This document shows, piece by piece, positions 35,609 to 44,470 of a stretch of 64,000 nucleotides of DNA. Origin of the DNA: Kitasatospora sp. MAP12-44 (GTDB taxonomy: Bacteria > Actinomycetota > Actinomycetes > Streptomycetales > Streptomycetaceae); contig NZ_JARZAE010000004.1 of the NCBI RefSeq assembly GCF_029892095.1, positions 2,232,001 through 2,296,000 on the forward strand, given 5' to 3'. How positions within the stretch are numbered: position 1 is the stretch's first letter; every line of letters starts with the position of its first letter. The notes beneath the pieces were generated by a model. That model was not told the DNA's origin. It did no database searches and saw nothing but the letters and a program-made list of their open reading frames with translations. The position numbers and the translations under genes are program-made.

Positions 35609-37108
35609 TCAGGTGCGCGCGACCACCGCGTGACTGGTCGCCTCGGCCAGCCACGCGGTATACGCCGGGCTTCCGGGGCTGAGGTCGAGCGTCGGGTCGA
35701 TCCGGGCCTTTCGCGCCCGCCACCACTCCAGCGGGAGGTAGAGCAGGCAGGACCCGGCGACGATGACGAGGCAGTAGGTGACCGCCTGCGTGCCGTTCTG
35801 CGAGTACTGCTCCCAGCCTGCCCAGCCGCAGACGCTGACCAGGCAGAGCACGATGCCGGCGATGCTGTACCAGCCGCCGGGGATCCGGTAGGGCCGCTCC
35901 AGCTCGGGCTCCTTGATCCGCAGCGCGATCAGCGCGGCGACCTCCAGCAGGATGCCGATGTTGGTGAGGAAGACGTCGAAGATGACCAGGTTGGTGAAGC
36001 TGCTGAGGCAGAACAGCGCGTAGATGGTCGAGGAGCCGATGATCGAGACGATCGGCATCCGGTAGCGCCGGGACTCCTTGGCCACCCACTTCGGGAAGTA
36101 GCCGTCCTGGGCGAGGACCATCGGCAGGCGGGAGTTGGAGGCGAGCAGCGCCGAGAACATCGCGACGGCTGCGAACATCCCGCCGACGGTGACGGTCACC
36201 TGCAGCCACGGGCCGGCCAGTTGCTTGGCGACGTCCGAGAACGAGCCGGCCTGCCACTTCTTCCAGCCGGCGTCGCCGTCGGGGCCGGTGGCCAGCGAGG
36301 CGAGGGTGGGCAGCAGGTAGCCGACCATGATCAGCACCATCGCCATGGCGAGCGCCTTGGGCAGGTGCTTGCGGGGGTTCTCCATCTCTCCGGCGACGTT
36401 GGAGACGCTGTCCCAGCCGGAGTAGTTCCACATGACGATGAACAGGCCGGAGCCGAAGGCGTTCCAGGTGGACTGGTCGGACGAACTGGTCAGCGAGCTG
36501 ACCGGGTTGATGCCGTGGCCGACCAGGTGGGCGACGCCGACGACGGTGAGGATGACCATCGGCGTCAGGCAGATCAGGGCGAAGACGACCGAGGACTCAC
36601 CGACCCAGCCGGCGCCGAGCAGGTTGACCAGGGTGAAGACGGCGATGACCGCGAGGCAGATGAACCAGTTCAGGTCGAACTGGAGGTGTCCGACGGTGAA
36701 CAGCACGTGCTTGCCGGGTGCCACGGCGGACGCCAGGCTCTGCAGGTAGCTGGTGAAGAGGACCGGGTAGAGCGCCATGTCGACGAAGCTGCACACCCAT
36801 TGCAGGATTCCCTGCTGGAAGCCCCAGAACTTTCCGAGGCCTTTCTTCACCCAGTGGTAGTAGCCGCCCTCGACGGGAATGGCGGTGCCGAGTTCGGCGC
36901 AGATCAGTGAATTCGGCACGCTGTAGATCAGTGGCGTGACGATGATCAGCACAATGGCCATACCGGGCCCGGAGGTGGAGAAGAGTGACTCGATACCGTA
37001 AGCGCCTCCGGAGACGCTGAAGAAGATCAACGCGACCAGCGGCATCAGGCGCACCCGCTTGGGGGCGAGGCCGCGCTTCACGTACTGGTCCACGGGTATG
37101 GCGGTCAA
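35609..37108 (-). CDS. APC-family amino acid/polyamine permease
   Basis: 499 aa with about twelve hydrophobic helices. TTG 37108 is the start, 5 bp after GAGGTGA. APC-superfamily signs: LIFFSVSGGAYGIESLFSTSGPGM in helix 1 (unwound GGxxGIE), PVEGGYYHWVKKGLGKFWGFQQG and WNYSGWDSVSNVAGEMENPRKHLPKAL. Its substrate is probably an amino acid or polyamine. It lies 115 bp upstream of the cupin gene in the same direction, and the two may form a unit with the oxidoreductase. Confidence 0.88.
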   Translation of the reverse strand: MTAIPVDQYVKRGLAPKRVRLMPLVALIFFSVSGGAYGIESLFSTSGPGMAIVLIIVTPLIYSVPNSLICAELGTAIPVEGGYYHWVKKGLGKFWGFQQGILQWVCSFVDMALYPVLFTSYLQSLASAVAPGKHVLFTVGHLQFDLNWFICLAVIAVFTLVNLLGAGWVGESSVVFALICLTPMVILTVVGVAHLVGHGINPVSSLTSSSDQSTWNAFGSGLFIVMWNYSGWDSVSNVAGEMENPRKHLPKALAMAMVLIMVGYLLPTLASLATGPDGDAGWKKWQAGSFSDVAKQLAGPWLQVTVTVGGMFAAVAMFSALLASNSRLPMVLAQDGYFPKWVAKESRRYRMPIVSIIGSSTIYALFCLSSFTNLVIFDVFLTNIGILLEVAALIALRIKEPELERPYRIPGGWYSIAGIVLCLVSVCGWAGWEQYSQNGTQAVTYCLVIVAGSCLLYLPLEWWRARKARIDPTLDLSPGSPAYTAWLAEATSHAVVART

Positions 37109-37360
37109 TGGTCACCTCTGGGGGGAATCGGCTCGCGGTACCTCGGTGCCGAGGCGGTGCGGGCGAGGCATCGGCCTGTGGGGGCAGGACGGCGTTGCGC
37201 AGGACGGCATTGCGGCTGGTGTCAGCGGTGAGACTTCGACCGGCACGAAGATCCGCCGGTGTCCCTAGAGTTTCGGGCCTGCCCCCATCCCGGACAATCA
37301 AGCAAAGTGTCAAGCGTCAGTATGCAGTCTTAACAGGATGCCTACGCGACACCTACGCGA

Positions 37361-37400
37361 ACGGGCGGCGCCCTCCCCGCAGAGGGAGGACGCCGCCCGT
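37361..37400 (-). terminator. pyk terminator
   Basis: ACGGGCGGCG plus CCCTCC pairs with GGGAGG plus CGCCGCCCGT, with one bulge, 35 bp after the pyk stop. Between it and the permease start (37109-37360) no gene is seen; TTGACA on the minus strand near 37309 may belong to the permease promoter. Confidence 0.75.
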
Positions 37401-37434
37401 ACGGACGCGGTGGTGGCCCGGCCAGGTGGCCCGG

Positions 37435-38862
37435 TCAGTTGTCCAGTTCGCCGACGTGGTGCACGCGCACCAGGTTGGTGGAGCCGGCGAGTCCGGGCGG
37501 GGAGCCGGCGGTGATGACGACGATGTCGCCGCGCTGGCAGCGGCCCAGGCTGAGCAGTTGGGCGTCCACCTGGGCGACCATCTCGTCGGTGGTGGGCACG
37601 AACGGGCCGAGGAAGGTCTCCACGCCCCAGGTGAGTGCCAACTGGCTGCGCACCGACGGCTCGTAGGTGAAGGCGAGGACCGGGATCGGCGAGCGGTAGC
37701 GGGTGAGGCGGCGGGCGGTGTCGCCGCTCTGGGTGAAGGCGATCAGGTACTTGGCGTTGAGGAAGTCGCCGATCTCGGCCGCCGCGCGGGCGACCGCGCC
37801 GCCCTGGGTGCGGGGCTTGCTGCGGACGGTGAGCGGCGGCAGGCCGGCCGCCAGGACGTCCTCCTCGGCGGCCTCGATGATCCGGCCCATGGTCTTGACC
37901 GTCTCGACGGGGTACTTGCCGACCGAGGTCTCGCCGGAGAGCATCACCGCGTCGGTGCCGTCCAGTACGGCGTTGGCGACGTCGGAGGCCTCGGCGCGGG
38001 TGGGCCGCGAGGCGTTGATCATCGAGTCGAGCATCTGGGTGGCGACGATGACGGGCTTGGCGTTGCGCTTGGCCAGCTTCACGGCGCGCTTCTGGACCAG
38101 CGGGACCTGCTCCAGCGGCATCTCGACACCGAGGTCGCCGCGGGCGACCATGATGCCGTCGAAGGCGTCGACGATCGAGTCGAGGTTCTCGACCGCCTGC
38201 GGCTTCTCCACCTTGGCGATGACGGGGAGGAAGCGCTCCTCCTCGCGCATCACGGTGTGCACGTCCTCGATGTCCTTGCCGCTGCGGACGAAGGAGAGGG
38301 CGATCAGGTCGGCGCCGATCCGCAGGGCCCAGCGCAGGTCGGCGACGTCTTTGTCGCTGAGCGCGGGCACCGAGACGGCGACTCCGGGCAGGTTGAGGCC
38401 CTTGTGGTCGGAGACCAGGCCGCCTTCGATGACGATGCAGTGCACCCGGGGTCCGTCGACGTGGGTGACCTCCAGGCAGACCCGGCCGTCGTCGACGAGG
38501 ATCCGCTCGCCGCGCGAGACGTCGGCGGCGAGCCCCTTGTAGGTGGTGCCGCAGATCTCCCGGTCGCCGGGGACGTCCTCCACCGTGATGGTGAACTCGT
38601 CGCCGCGTTCAAGGAGTACGGGCCCCTCGGCGAATTTGTCGAGGCGGATCTTCGGGCCTTGGAGGTCGACCAGGATGCCGACGCTGCGGCCGGTCTCGTC
38701 CGCGGCCTTGCGGACGCGGCGGTAGCGCTCCTCGTGCTCGATGTGGGAGCCGTGGCTGAGATTGAAGCGGGCGATGTCCATGCCGGCGTCGACCAGGGCC
38801 TTGATCTGGTCGTACGAGTCGGTGGCTGGCCCGAGAGTACAGACGATTTTTGCTCGGCGCAT
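37435..38862 (-). CDS. pyk: Pyruvate kinase
   Basis: 475 aa from ATG 38862 (MRRAKIVCTLGPAT, the usual family start). It makes pyruvate and ATP from phosphoenolpyruvate and ADP. Seen: GMDIARFNLSHGSHIEHEERY, LVDLQGPKIRLDKF, the catalytic Lys segment FLPVIAKVEKPQAVENLDSI, IMVARGDLGVEMPLEQVP and VIVATQMLDSMI, then the C-terminal allosteric domain. Length is standard. No ribosome-binding site is visible, and a 17-bp palindromic motif lies 16-32 bp before the start. An ATG at 38880 would fall inside that motif and is less likely. Confidence 0.94.
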   Translation of the reverse strand: MRRAKIVCTLGPATDSYDQIKALVDAGMDIARFNLSHGSHIEHEERYRRVRKAADETGRSVGILVDLQGPKIRLDKFAEGPVLLERGDEFTITVEDVPGDREICGTTYKGLAADVSRGERILVDDGRVCLEVTHVDGPRVHCIVIEGGLVSDHKGLNLPGVAVSVPALSDKDVADLRWALRIGADLIALSFVRSGKDIEDVHTVMREEERFLPVIAKVEKPQAVENLDSIVDAFDGIMVARGDLGVEMPLEQVPLVQKRAVKLAKRNAKPVIVATQMLDSMINASRPTRAEASDVANAVLDGTDAVMLSGETSVGKYPVETVKTMGRIIEAAEEDVLAAGLPPLTVRSKPRTQGGAVARAAAEIGDFLNAKYLIAFTQSGDTARRLTRYRSPIPVLAFTYEPSVRSQLALTWGVETFLGPFVPTTDEMVAQVDAQLLSLGRCQRGDIVVITAGSPPGLAGSTNLVRVHHVGELDN

Positions 38863-38877
38863 GGGACTGAGCGTAAG

Positions 38878-38894
38878 CATTACCGGCGCGTAAC
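38878..38894. promoter_or_regulatory. Palindromic motif upstream of pyk, shared with gltB
   Basis: CATTACCGGCGCGTAAC matches CATTACCGGCCGGTAAC upstream of gltB at 15 of 17 positions. It lies where an operator would cover the pyk transcription start. The binding protein is unknown to me. Confidence 0.45.
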
Positions 38895-39029
38895 AACGAC
38901 CTCCGCAGGGTCGGCGGGATGACTGTTGCCGGAAGCTTGGCTGAACTTCCTGACGGCTGGTGACATCTCTTGTGGTCAGGCCCAGTTGGATCATTAGTTC
39001 CGACGCCCGATGCGATTCCGTGAAGGCTT

Positions 39030-39051
39030 GTTCACCCCTGGTTCATGTCTA
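39030..39051 (+). promoter_or_regulatory. PHO-box-like direct repeat
   Basis: GTTCACCCCTG and GTTCATGTCTA are adjacent 11-bp units, the spacing and core (GTTCAYY) of Streptomyces PhoP direct-repeat units. They lie 106 bp before the start of the substrate-binding protein gene. Confidence 0.6.
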
Positions 39052-39156
39052 CGCCAGCCGGTGCTCGGGGCATGGCGGGAGGCTCTTCGCCCGGGAGGCT
39101 CCGGGGCCCGGTCGGCAGGCCTGCGACCAGTGGCCCGGATGGTGGAAGAGAGTGCC

Positions 39157-40248
39157 ATGAAGCGTGTGGTGGGGGTGGTCGTCGCGCTGGTGCTGGTCGC
39201 CGGCGTGGCGGTGGTGGTGTGGCGCAGTTGCTGCGGGGGTGGCGGTGGGGGGCCGGCGCCGGTGGTGAGTACCCTGCACGGGGTGATCGGGTCCGAGAAG
39301 GCGGAGTTCTTCCGCGATCCGGGTGTTCAGCAGGCCCTGGCCGCCAAGGGGTTGAAGGTGGACGTGACCTCGGCCGGGTCGTTGGAGATGAGTGACCAGA
39401 GTGTGCGGGGCAATGACTTCGCGTTTCCGTCGAGTTCGGTGGTGGCCAACGACATCAAGGGGCTCAACCCGGTGCCGGTGCGGCCGTTCTACTCGCCGCT
39501 GGTGATCGTGGCGCACAGCTCGACGGCGCAGCTGCTGCTGCAGAACGGTCTGGCCGCCGAATCGCCTTCGGGTGTCTGGACGTTCAAGATGAGCGGTTAT
39601 CTGGCGGCGCTGGCCAGGCAGACGACCTGGCAGAGCCTGCAGGGTGCTTCGAGCGACCCGGCGCTGACCGGGCGGTTGTACATCACCACCACCGATCCGG
39701 CTTCGTCCTCCTCGGGGGCGATCTACCTGGCGGTGATGTCGTATCTGCAGAACGGCGGCACGGTGGTGTCGGATCAGGCCGGGGTGACCCGCAGCAGTGC
39801 GCTGATGCGCTCCGTCACCGAGTTGCAGGGTGCTCAACTGCCGAGCAGTGACGGGCCGTTCCGTAACTTCGTGTCGGGTGTCGGCAATCCGCTGGTGTGG
39901 GTGTACGAGTCGCAGGTGGCCTCGGAGGCGTTGAAGGGGACGCTGCCGGCGGACACCGTGCTGCTGTATCCGGACACCACCTTCCTGAGTGACCACACGG
40001 TGGTCGAGTTGACGCCCGGGGCGTCGGCGCTGGCGGTCGCGCTGCGGGACGACCCGAAGTTGCAGGGCCTGGAGGCCAGGTTGGGGTTCCGGCCGGCCGG
40101 CAATCCGCAGGCGTTCGCCCAGGCGATGGCGTCGGCGAAGACCAAGGGCTTCGCTCCGGACTTGTCGGCGGCCGGGGTGGCCCAGGTGGCGATCCCCGCG
40201 ACGCCGGTGATGCGGCAGTTGGTGGCGGCGGCCGAGGGGTCGGGCTGA
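39157..40248 (+). CDS. Membrane-anchored substrate-binding-domain protein
   Basis: 363 aa; ATG 39157 follows GGAAGAG. An N-terminal helix VVGVVVALVLVAGVAVVVW with a following CC pair anchors or exports it. The rest resembles a type II extracellular binding fold related to PstS: GVIGSEKAEFFRDPGVQQALAAKG, VTSAGSLEMS (ligand-binding turn), FAFPSSSVV and NGGTVVSDQAG, ending in a helical region. It is the first gene of a three-gene operon and is followed at 32 bp by a lipoprotein of related fold. The ligand is unknown; a PHO-box-like repeat upstream hints at phosphate control. Confidence 0.75.
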   Translation: MKRVVGVVVALVLVAGVAVVVWRSCCGGGGGGPAPVVSTLHGVIGSEKAEFFRDPGVQQALAAKGLKVDVTSAGSLEMSDQSVRGNDFAFPSSSVVANDIKGLNPVPVRPFYSPLVIVAHSSTAQLLLQNGLAAESPSGVWTFKMSGYLAALARQTTWQSLQGASSDPALTGRLYITTTDPASSSSGAIYLAVMSYLQNGGTVVSDQAGVTRSSALMRSVTELQGAQLPSSDGPFRNFVSGVGNPLVWVYESQVASEALKGTLPADTVLLYPDTTFLSDHTVVELTPGASALAVALRDDPKLQGLEARLGFRPAGNPQAFAQAMASAKTKGFAPDLSAAGVAQVAIPATPVMRQLVAAAEGSG

Positions 40249-40280
40249 TGGGAGCGGGCACGGTGACACAAGGAGTGGCG

Positions 40281-41981
40281 ATGCGGGGAGCGGCAGGGCA
40301 CGGCGGGCCGTGGCGGCGGGGGCTGATCGGCGCGCTGGCGGTGCTGCTGGCCGCGGTGGCGGGGTGTTCCTCGACAGGGCCGAAGCCCTCGCCGGGTCCG
40401 TCGGGCGGGGCCTCGAACGGGGGCTCGAACGGCGTTTCCACCGCGCCGCCTGCCAGTGGCGCGCCAGTGACGCTGCGGGTGCTGGCGGGCAGCGAGCTGC
40501 AGGACATGGCGCCGATCCTGGACGATGCGCGCAAGGCGACCGGGGTGAGTGTGCAGTTCACCTACACCGGCACGCTGGACGGCGCCGACACGGTCACCTC
40601 GGGCAAGGCGGACGGCGCGTACGACGCGCTCTGGTTCCCCTCCAACCGCTATCTGCGCCTGGATCCGGCGGGGGCGGGCAAGTTGCTCTCGGAGACGCCG
40701 GTGATGGTCTCGCCGGTGGCGATCGGGGTGCGCTCCTCGCAACTGGCCGCGCTGGGCTGGGATCCCGCCAAGGTGACCTGGTCGCAGATCGGCCAGGCGG
40801 TGGCGGCGCAGAAGTTGACGTTCGGGATGTCGGATCCGTCGCGCTCCAACTCGGGCCTGTCGGCGCTGGTGGGGGTGGCGTCGGCGTTCTCGGGGGCGCA
40901 GTCGGCGCTGACCCAGGACGACGTGGCGAAGGCCTCGCCGGCGCTGCGGCAGTTCTTCACCGGCCAGAAGCTGACGTCGAGTTCCTCGGGTTTTCTGGCG
41001 CAGGCCTACCAGCGTTCGGCGCAGGGCGGTTCGGGGGTGCAGGTGGGCGCGCTGGTGAACTACGAGTCGGTGCTGCTGTCGCTGAACCGGACGCTGCCGG
41101 CGGCCGCCCAGTTGACGGTGATCAGGCCGCTGGACGGCGTGGTGTCGGCCGACTACCCGCTGACGCTGCTGAGTTCGGCCAAGGGCCCGGCGCAGGACGG
41201 TTTCCAGCGGTTGGCCGCGTATCTGCTCCGTCCCGAGGTGCAGCGCAAGATCTCGGACGTGACCGCGCGGCGCCCGGTGGTGGCGGGGGTCCCGCTGGGT
41301 GCGGGGCTGCCGAGTGACGTCCGCCCGGAGCTGCCGTTCCCGGGCAGCCGGGTGGTGGCCGACGCGTTGCTGTCGGCGTACCAGAACCAGCTGCGGCGCC
41401 CGTCGCGGACGGTCTACGTGCTGGACACCTCGGGGTCGATGGCCGGTCAGCGGCTGAGTTCGCTGCAGGCGGCGCTGATCCGGCTGACCGGGTCGGACGA
41501 CTCGGGGTCGGTGGTGCGCTTCCGCGACCGGGAGGAGGTCACGCTGATCTCGTTCGCGGACTCGGTGAAGTGGGAGCATACGCACGCGGTGCCGGATCAG
41601 GCACCGGACGCGGCGCTGGCGGCGATCCGCTCGGATGTGCAGAGTCTGAGCGCCGGGGGTGGCACCGCGATCTACAGCACCCTGGAGGAGGCGTACAAGG
41701 TGGTGGCGCAGCAGCAGGCCGCCGCGCAGGACGACCGCTTCACGTCGATCGTGCTGATGACGGACGGGGAGAGCAACGAGGGGGCCTCGGCGGCGGACTT
41801 CGCGGCGTTCTACAAGGCGCTGCCGGCCTCGGGGCAGGCGGTGCCGGTCTTCCCGATCCTCTTCGGCGAGGGCGCCAAGCAGCAGTTGCAGGGCATCGCG
41901 GACACCACGGGGGGCCAGCTCTTCGACGGGGCGACGGGTGACCTGAGCAGTGTGTTCGAGGAGATCCGTGGCTACCAGTAG
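40281..41981 (+). CDS. Lipoprotein fusing a substrate-binding domain to a VWA domain
   Basis: 566 aa; ATG 40281 is chosen because AAGGAG lies 5 bp upstream, rather than ATG 40248 or GTG 40263. The lipobox AVAGC places the lipidated Cys at 29. Residues about 55-350 form an extracellular binding domain (LRVLAGSELQDMAPILDDARK, YDALWFPSNRY, SDPSRSNSGLSALVG). Residues about 375-560 form a von Willebrand factor A domain with the MIDAS motif DTSGSM (Asp382), GGGTAIYSTL and LMTDGESNEG. An adhesive or complex-forming surface protein is likely; the ligand is unknown. Confidence 0.85.
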   Translation: MRGAAGHGGPWRRGLIGALAVLLAAVAGCSSTGPKPSPGPSGGASNGGSNGVSTAPPASGAPVTLRVLAGSELQDMAPILDDARKATGVSVQFTYTGTLDGADTVTSGKADGAYDALWFPSNRYLRLDPAGAGKLLSETPVMVSPVAIGVRSSQLAALGWDPAKVTWSQIGQAVAAQKLTFGMSDPSRSNSGLSALVGVASAFSGAQSALTQDDVAKASPALRQFFTGQKLTSSSSGFLAQAYQRSAQGGSGVQVGALVNYESVLLSLNRTLPAAAQLTVIRPLDGVVSADYPLTLLSSAKGPAQDGFQRLAAYLLRPEVQRKISDVTARRPVVAGVPLGAGLPSDVRPELPFPGSRVVADALLSAYQNQLRRPSRTVYVLDTSGSMAGQRLSSLQAALIRLTGSDDSGSVVRFRDREEVTLISFADSVKWEHTHAVPDQAPDAALAAIRSDVQSLSAGGGTAIYSTLEEAYKVVAQQQAAAQDDRFTSIVLMTDGESNEGASAADFAAFYKALPASGQAVPVFPILFGEGAKQQLQGIADTTGGQLFDGATGDLSSVFEEIRGYQ

Positions 41982-42507
41982 ATCGCGCTGGCCGGCGTAC
42001 TTCGGCTCGCGGGCGCATCTGCTGGGCAGCGGGGGCGGCGGCGTGGGTCTGGTGGTGGCGCTGTTCGCGCACACCGGTGGCTGGGGTCCGGCGGTGGTCA
42101 CGGCGCTGTACGGGGCGGGCGCGGTACTGGGGCTGGCGTTCCCGCCGCCACCGCCGCCGCTGCCACCCGGGCCCGAGACGGAGACCAGGGCGGAGAGCGA
42201 GCCGGAGCCGGAGCTCGACCTGGTGGCGCAGCTGCATGAGGAGCTGGCGGAGCAGCACGACCGGGTGGCGCAGGCCGGCTGGCCGGAGCCGGACGCGCGG
42301 ACGGCCCGCCGGCTGGTGCACGGGGTGGCCGACCGGATCTCCCCTGCGAGCGCGGTGCGGCTGCGGGCGGTGGTGGGCTCGGTGGTCCCGGCGGAGCTGG
42401 ACCGCTACGAGCGCGGCAGCTCGTGGCAGCGCCTGGAGCCCAGCGATGCCCCGCCGGGTGCGGAGTTCGCCGAGCGGGTCCGCCTGGTACTGGAGAAGCT
42501 GCCCTGA
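41968..42507 (+). CDS. Small membrane protein of the VWA operon
   Basis: 179 aa from GTG 41968, overlapping the VWA gene by 14 bp. Two short hydrophobic helices (LLGSGGGGVGLVVALFAH and AVVTALYGAGAVLGLAF) are followed by a Pro-rich run and a long charged cytoplasmic-type region (ELDLVAQLHEELAEQHDRVAQ and ADRISPASAVRLRAVVGSVV). I do not recognise a named family. The overlap shows it belongs with the two binding proteins. Confidence 0.8.
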   Translation: MATSRSRWPAYFGSRAHLLGSGGGGVGLVVALFAHTGGWGPAVVTALYGAGAVLGLAFPPPPPPLPPGPETETRAESEPEPELDLVAQLHEELAEQHDRVAQAGWPEPDARTARRLVHGVADRISPASAVRLRAVVGSVVPAELDRYERGSSWQRLEPSDAPPGAEFAERVRLVLEKLP

Positions 42508-42535
42508 CGGCAGCGGGCAGCGGGCAGCGGGCAGC

Positions 42536-42565
42536 GGCCCGGACCGCCGAAAGGCGGTCCGGGCC
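42536..42565. terminator. Terminator with GAAA loop
   Basis: GGCCCGGACCGCC and GGCGGTCCGGGCC form a perfect 13-bp stem with a GAAA tetraloop between two convergent genes. Just before it the 7-mer GCAGCGG is repeated four times (about 42510-42538). Confidence 0.85.
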
Positions 42566-42575
42566 GTGCGCTCTC

Positions 42576-42887
42576 TCAGTGCGCGGAGTGGTGCTCGGCG
42601 CCGCGGTGGCGGTGGCCCTTGAGCTCGGCGTGGGCGGGCAGCGCGCCCGTCAGGGCGGGTTCGGCGGGCAGCCGCCGGCCGCCGTGGCTGAAGGCGCCCC
42701 CGGGGGCCAGCGCCGCGTAGCCGCCGTAGGTCGCGCCGTTGCCGGTGGCCTGCGGGCCGCCGTGCAGCATCGGCCCGAACTGGCCTGCTTTGCCTCCCCT
42801 TGGCGCGGCCATCATGCCGCGGCGCTCCAGCAGCTCATGGGTGCCGCGGCGGAGCTTGGTCATCTTTGCCGTCGGTCGCTTGGTCAT
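42576..42887 (-). CDS. Small basic Gly/His-rich protein, unknown
   Basis: 103 aa, ATG 7 bp after GGGAGG. Basic N-terminus (MTKRPTAKMTKLRRGTHELL), then Gly/Ala-rich and a His-rich tail (GHRHRGAEHHSAH). Third positions are G/C-rich in this frame, which supports coding. No family recognised; no membrane segment. Confidence 0.6.
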   Translation of the reverse strand: MTKRPTAKMTKLRRGTHELLERRGMMAAPRGGKAGQFGPMLHGGPQATGNGATYGGYAALAPGGAFSHGGRRLPAEPALTGALPAHAELKGHRHRGAEHHSAH

Positions 42888-42964
42888 TCCTGGCCTCCCA
42901 TCGACGTCCTTAAGCGATGGTATGTCCAGATTCGCAGCAGTTCACGTGCTCAGCCCTCACGTCC

Positions 42965-44422
42965 TCAGAACGGGAAGCGGCTGCGCCCGTGCTGGATGGA
43001 GATCCACTTCAGCGTGGTGAAGGCGTCCACCGTGGACTCGCCGTTGAGTCGGCCGAGCCCGGAGTTCTTCTCGCCACCGAAGGGCACGATCGCCTCGTCG
43101 TGGATGGTCCCGTCGTTGACGTGGATCATGCCGGTCTCGATCCGCTGCGCGATCCGCACGCCACGCTCGACGTCGGCGGTGTGCACGGCGCCGCTGAGGC
43201 CGAACGGGGTGTCGTTGGCGAGCGCCACCGCCTCCTCCTCCCCGTCGAAGGGGACCACCAGGACGACCGGGCCGAAGAGTTCGCGCTGCAGGATCGGCGC
43301 GTCGCTGCGTACGTCGGTCAGCACCACGGGCTCCATCAGGGTGCCCACGGTGGTCCCGCGCAGCAGCACGGTCGCGCCGTCCGCGACGGCCTGGTCGACC
43401 TGGGCGGTGATCGAGTCGGCCTGGGTGGTGTTGATCAGCGGGCCGATCTGGGTCCGCGGGTCGCTGGGGTCGCCGACCTTGAGCGAGCTGATCTTGCGGA
43501 CGAAGCGCTCGGTGAAGTCCGCGAGCACGCTGCGGTCCACCAGGACCCGGTTGGCGGCCATGCAGACCTGGCCCTGGTGGGCGAAGCGGCTGAAGACCGC
43601 GGCGTCGACCGCGTAGTCGAGGTCGGCGTCGTCCAGCACGATCAGCGCGCTGTTGCCGCCCAGTTCGAGGATCGAGCGCTTGAAGTGCGAGGCGGCCACG
43701 GTCGCCACGTGCCGGCCGACCTTGTCCGAACCGGTGAAGGCGATCACCTTGGGGACGGGGTGCTCGATCAGCGCGTCGCCGATCTCGGCGATGTCGGTGA
43801 CCAGCACATTGAGCAGGCCCGGCGGCAGGCCGGCCTCCTCGAAGATCTTGGCGATCAGCGTGCCGCCGGCGATCGGGGCGTCCTGGTGCGGCTTGAGGAC
43901 CACGGCGTTGCCCAGCGCCAGGGCGGGTGCGACCGCCTTCAGTGACAGGAAGAGCGGGAAGTTGAAGGGGCTGATCACGCCGACCACGCCGACCGGCAGG
44001 CGGTAGAGGCGGTTCTCCTTGCCGTCCACCGGCGAGGGCAGGATCCGGCCCTCGGCGCGCAGCGACAGCTGCAGGCACTCGCGCAGCATGTCCTTGGAGA
44101 GCGAGAGTTCGAAGCCGGCCTTGAGGTGGGTGCCGCCCAGTTCGGCGACGATGAGCTCGGTGATCTCCTGCTCGCGCTCCTCGATCACCCGCAGCGCGCG
44201 CTCGAAGACCAGCCGGCGGGTGTACGGGTTGAGCTGCGCCCAGGGCTTCTGCGCGCGCTCGGCCGCCCGGTAGGCCTGGTCGACCTCGGCGACGGTCGCG
44301 ACGGTGATCGCCGCGAGCTTCTCACCGTTGTAGGGGTTGATGTCGACTACGTCCCAGGAACCGCTGCCCGGACGCCACTGGCCGTCGATGTACTGCAGCG
44401 CGAGTTCTGAAAAATAGGACAC
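42965..44422 (-). CDS. Aldehyde dehydrogenase family protein
   Basis: 485 aa from GTG 44422, 7 bp after AAGGGG. NAD(P)-dependent aldehyde oxidation. Seen: VGVVGVISPFNFPLFLSLKAVAPALALGNAVVLKP (Asn of the oxyanion hole), the cofactor segment FTGSDKVGRHV, ELGGNSALIVLDDAD (catalytic Glu) and GQVCMAANRV with the nucleophile Cys287, then VPFGGEKNSGLGRLNG. It is closest to benzaldehyde-type dehydrogenases of streptomycetes. It lies 48 bp after the XRE/DUF5753 gene on the same strand. Confidence 0.9.
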   Translation of the reverse strand: MSYFSELALQYIDGQWRPGSGSWDVVDINPYNGEKLAAITVATVAEVDQAYRAAERAQKPWAQLNPYTRRLVFERALRVIEEREQEITELIVAELGGTHLKAGFELSLSKDMLRECLQLSLRAEGRILPSPVDGKENRLYRLPVGVVGVISPFNFPLFLSLKAVAPALALGNAVVLKPHQDAPIAGGTLIAKIFEEAGLPPGLLNVLVTDIAEIGDALIEHPVPKVIAFTGSDKVGRHVATVAASHFKRSILELGGNSALIVLDDADLDYAVDAAVFSRFAHQGQVCMAANRVLVDRSVLADFTERFVRKISSLKVGDPSDPRTQIGPLINTTQADSITAQVDQAVADGATVLLRGTTVGTLMEPVVLTDVRSDAPILQRELFGPVVLVVPFDGEEEAVALANDTPFGLSGAVHTADVERGVRIAQRIETGMIHVNDGTIHDEAIVPFGGEKNSGLGRLNGESTVDAFTTLKWISIQHGRSRFPF

Positions 44423-44470
44423 CTGACACCCCTTCGCACGAATCTGACTAAATATCATCGTACTGACTTG

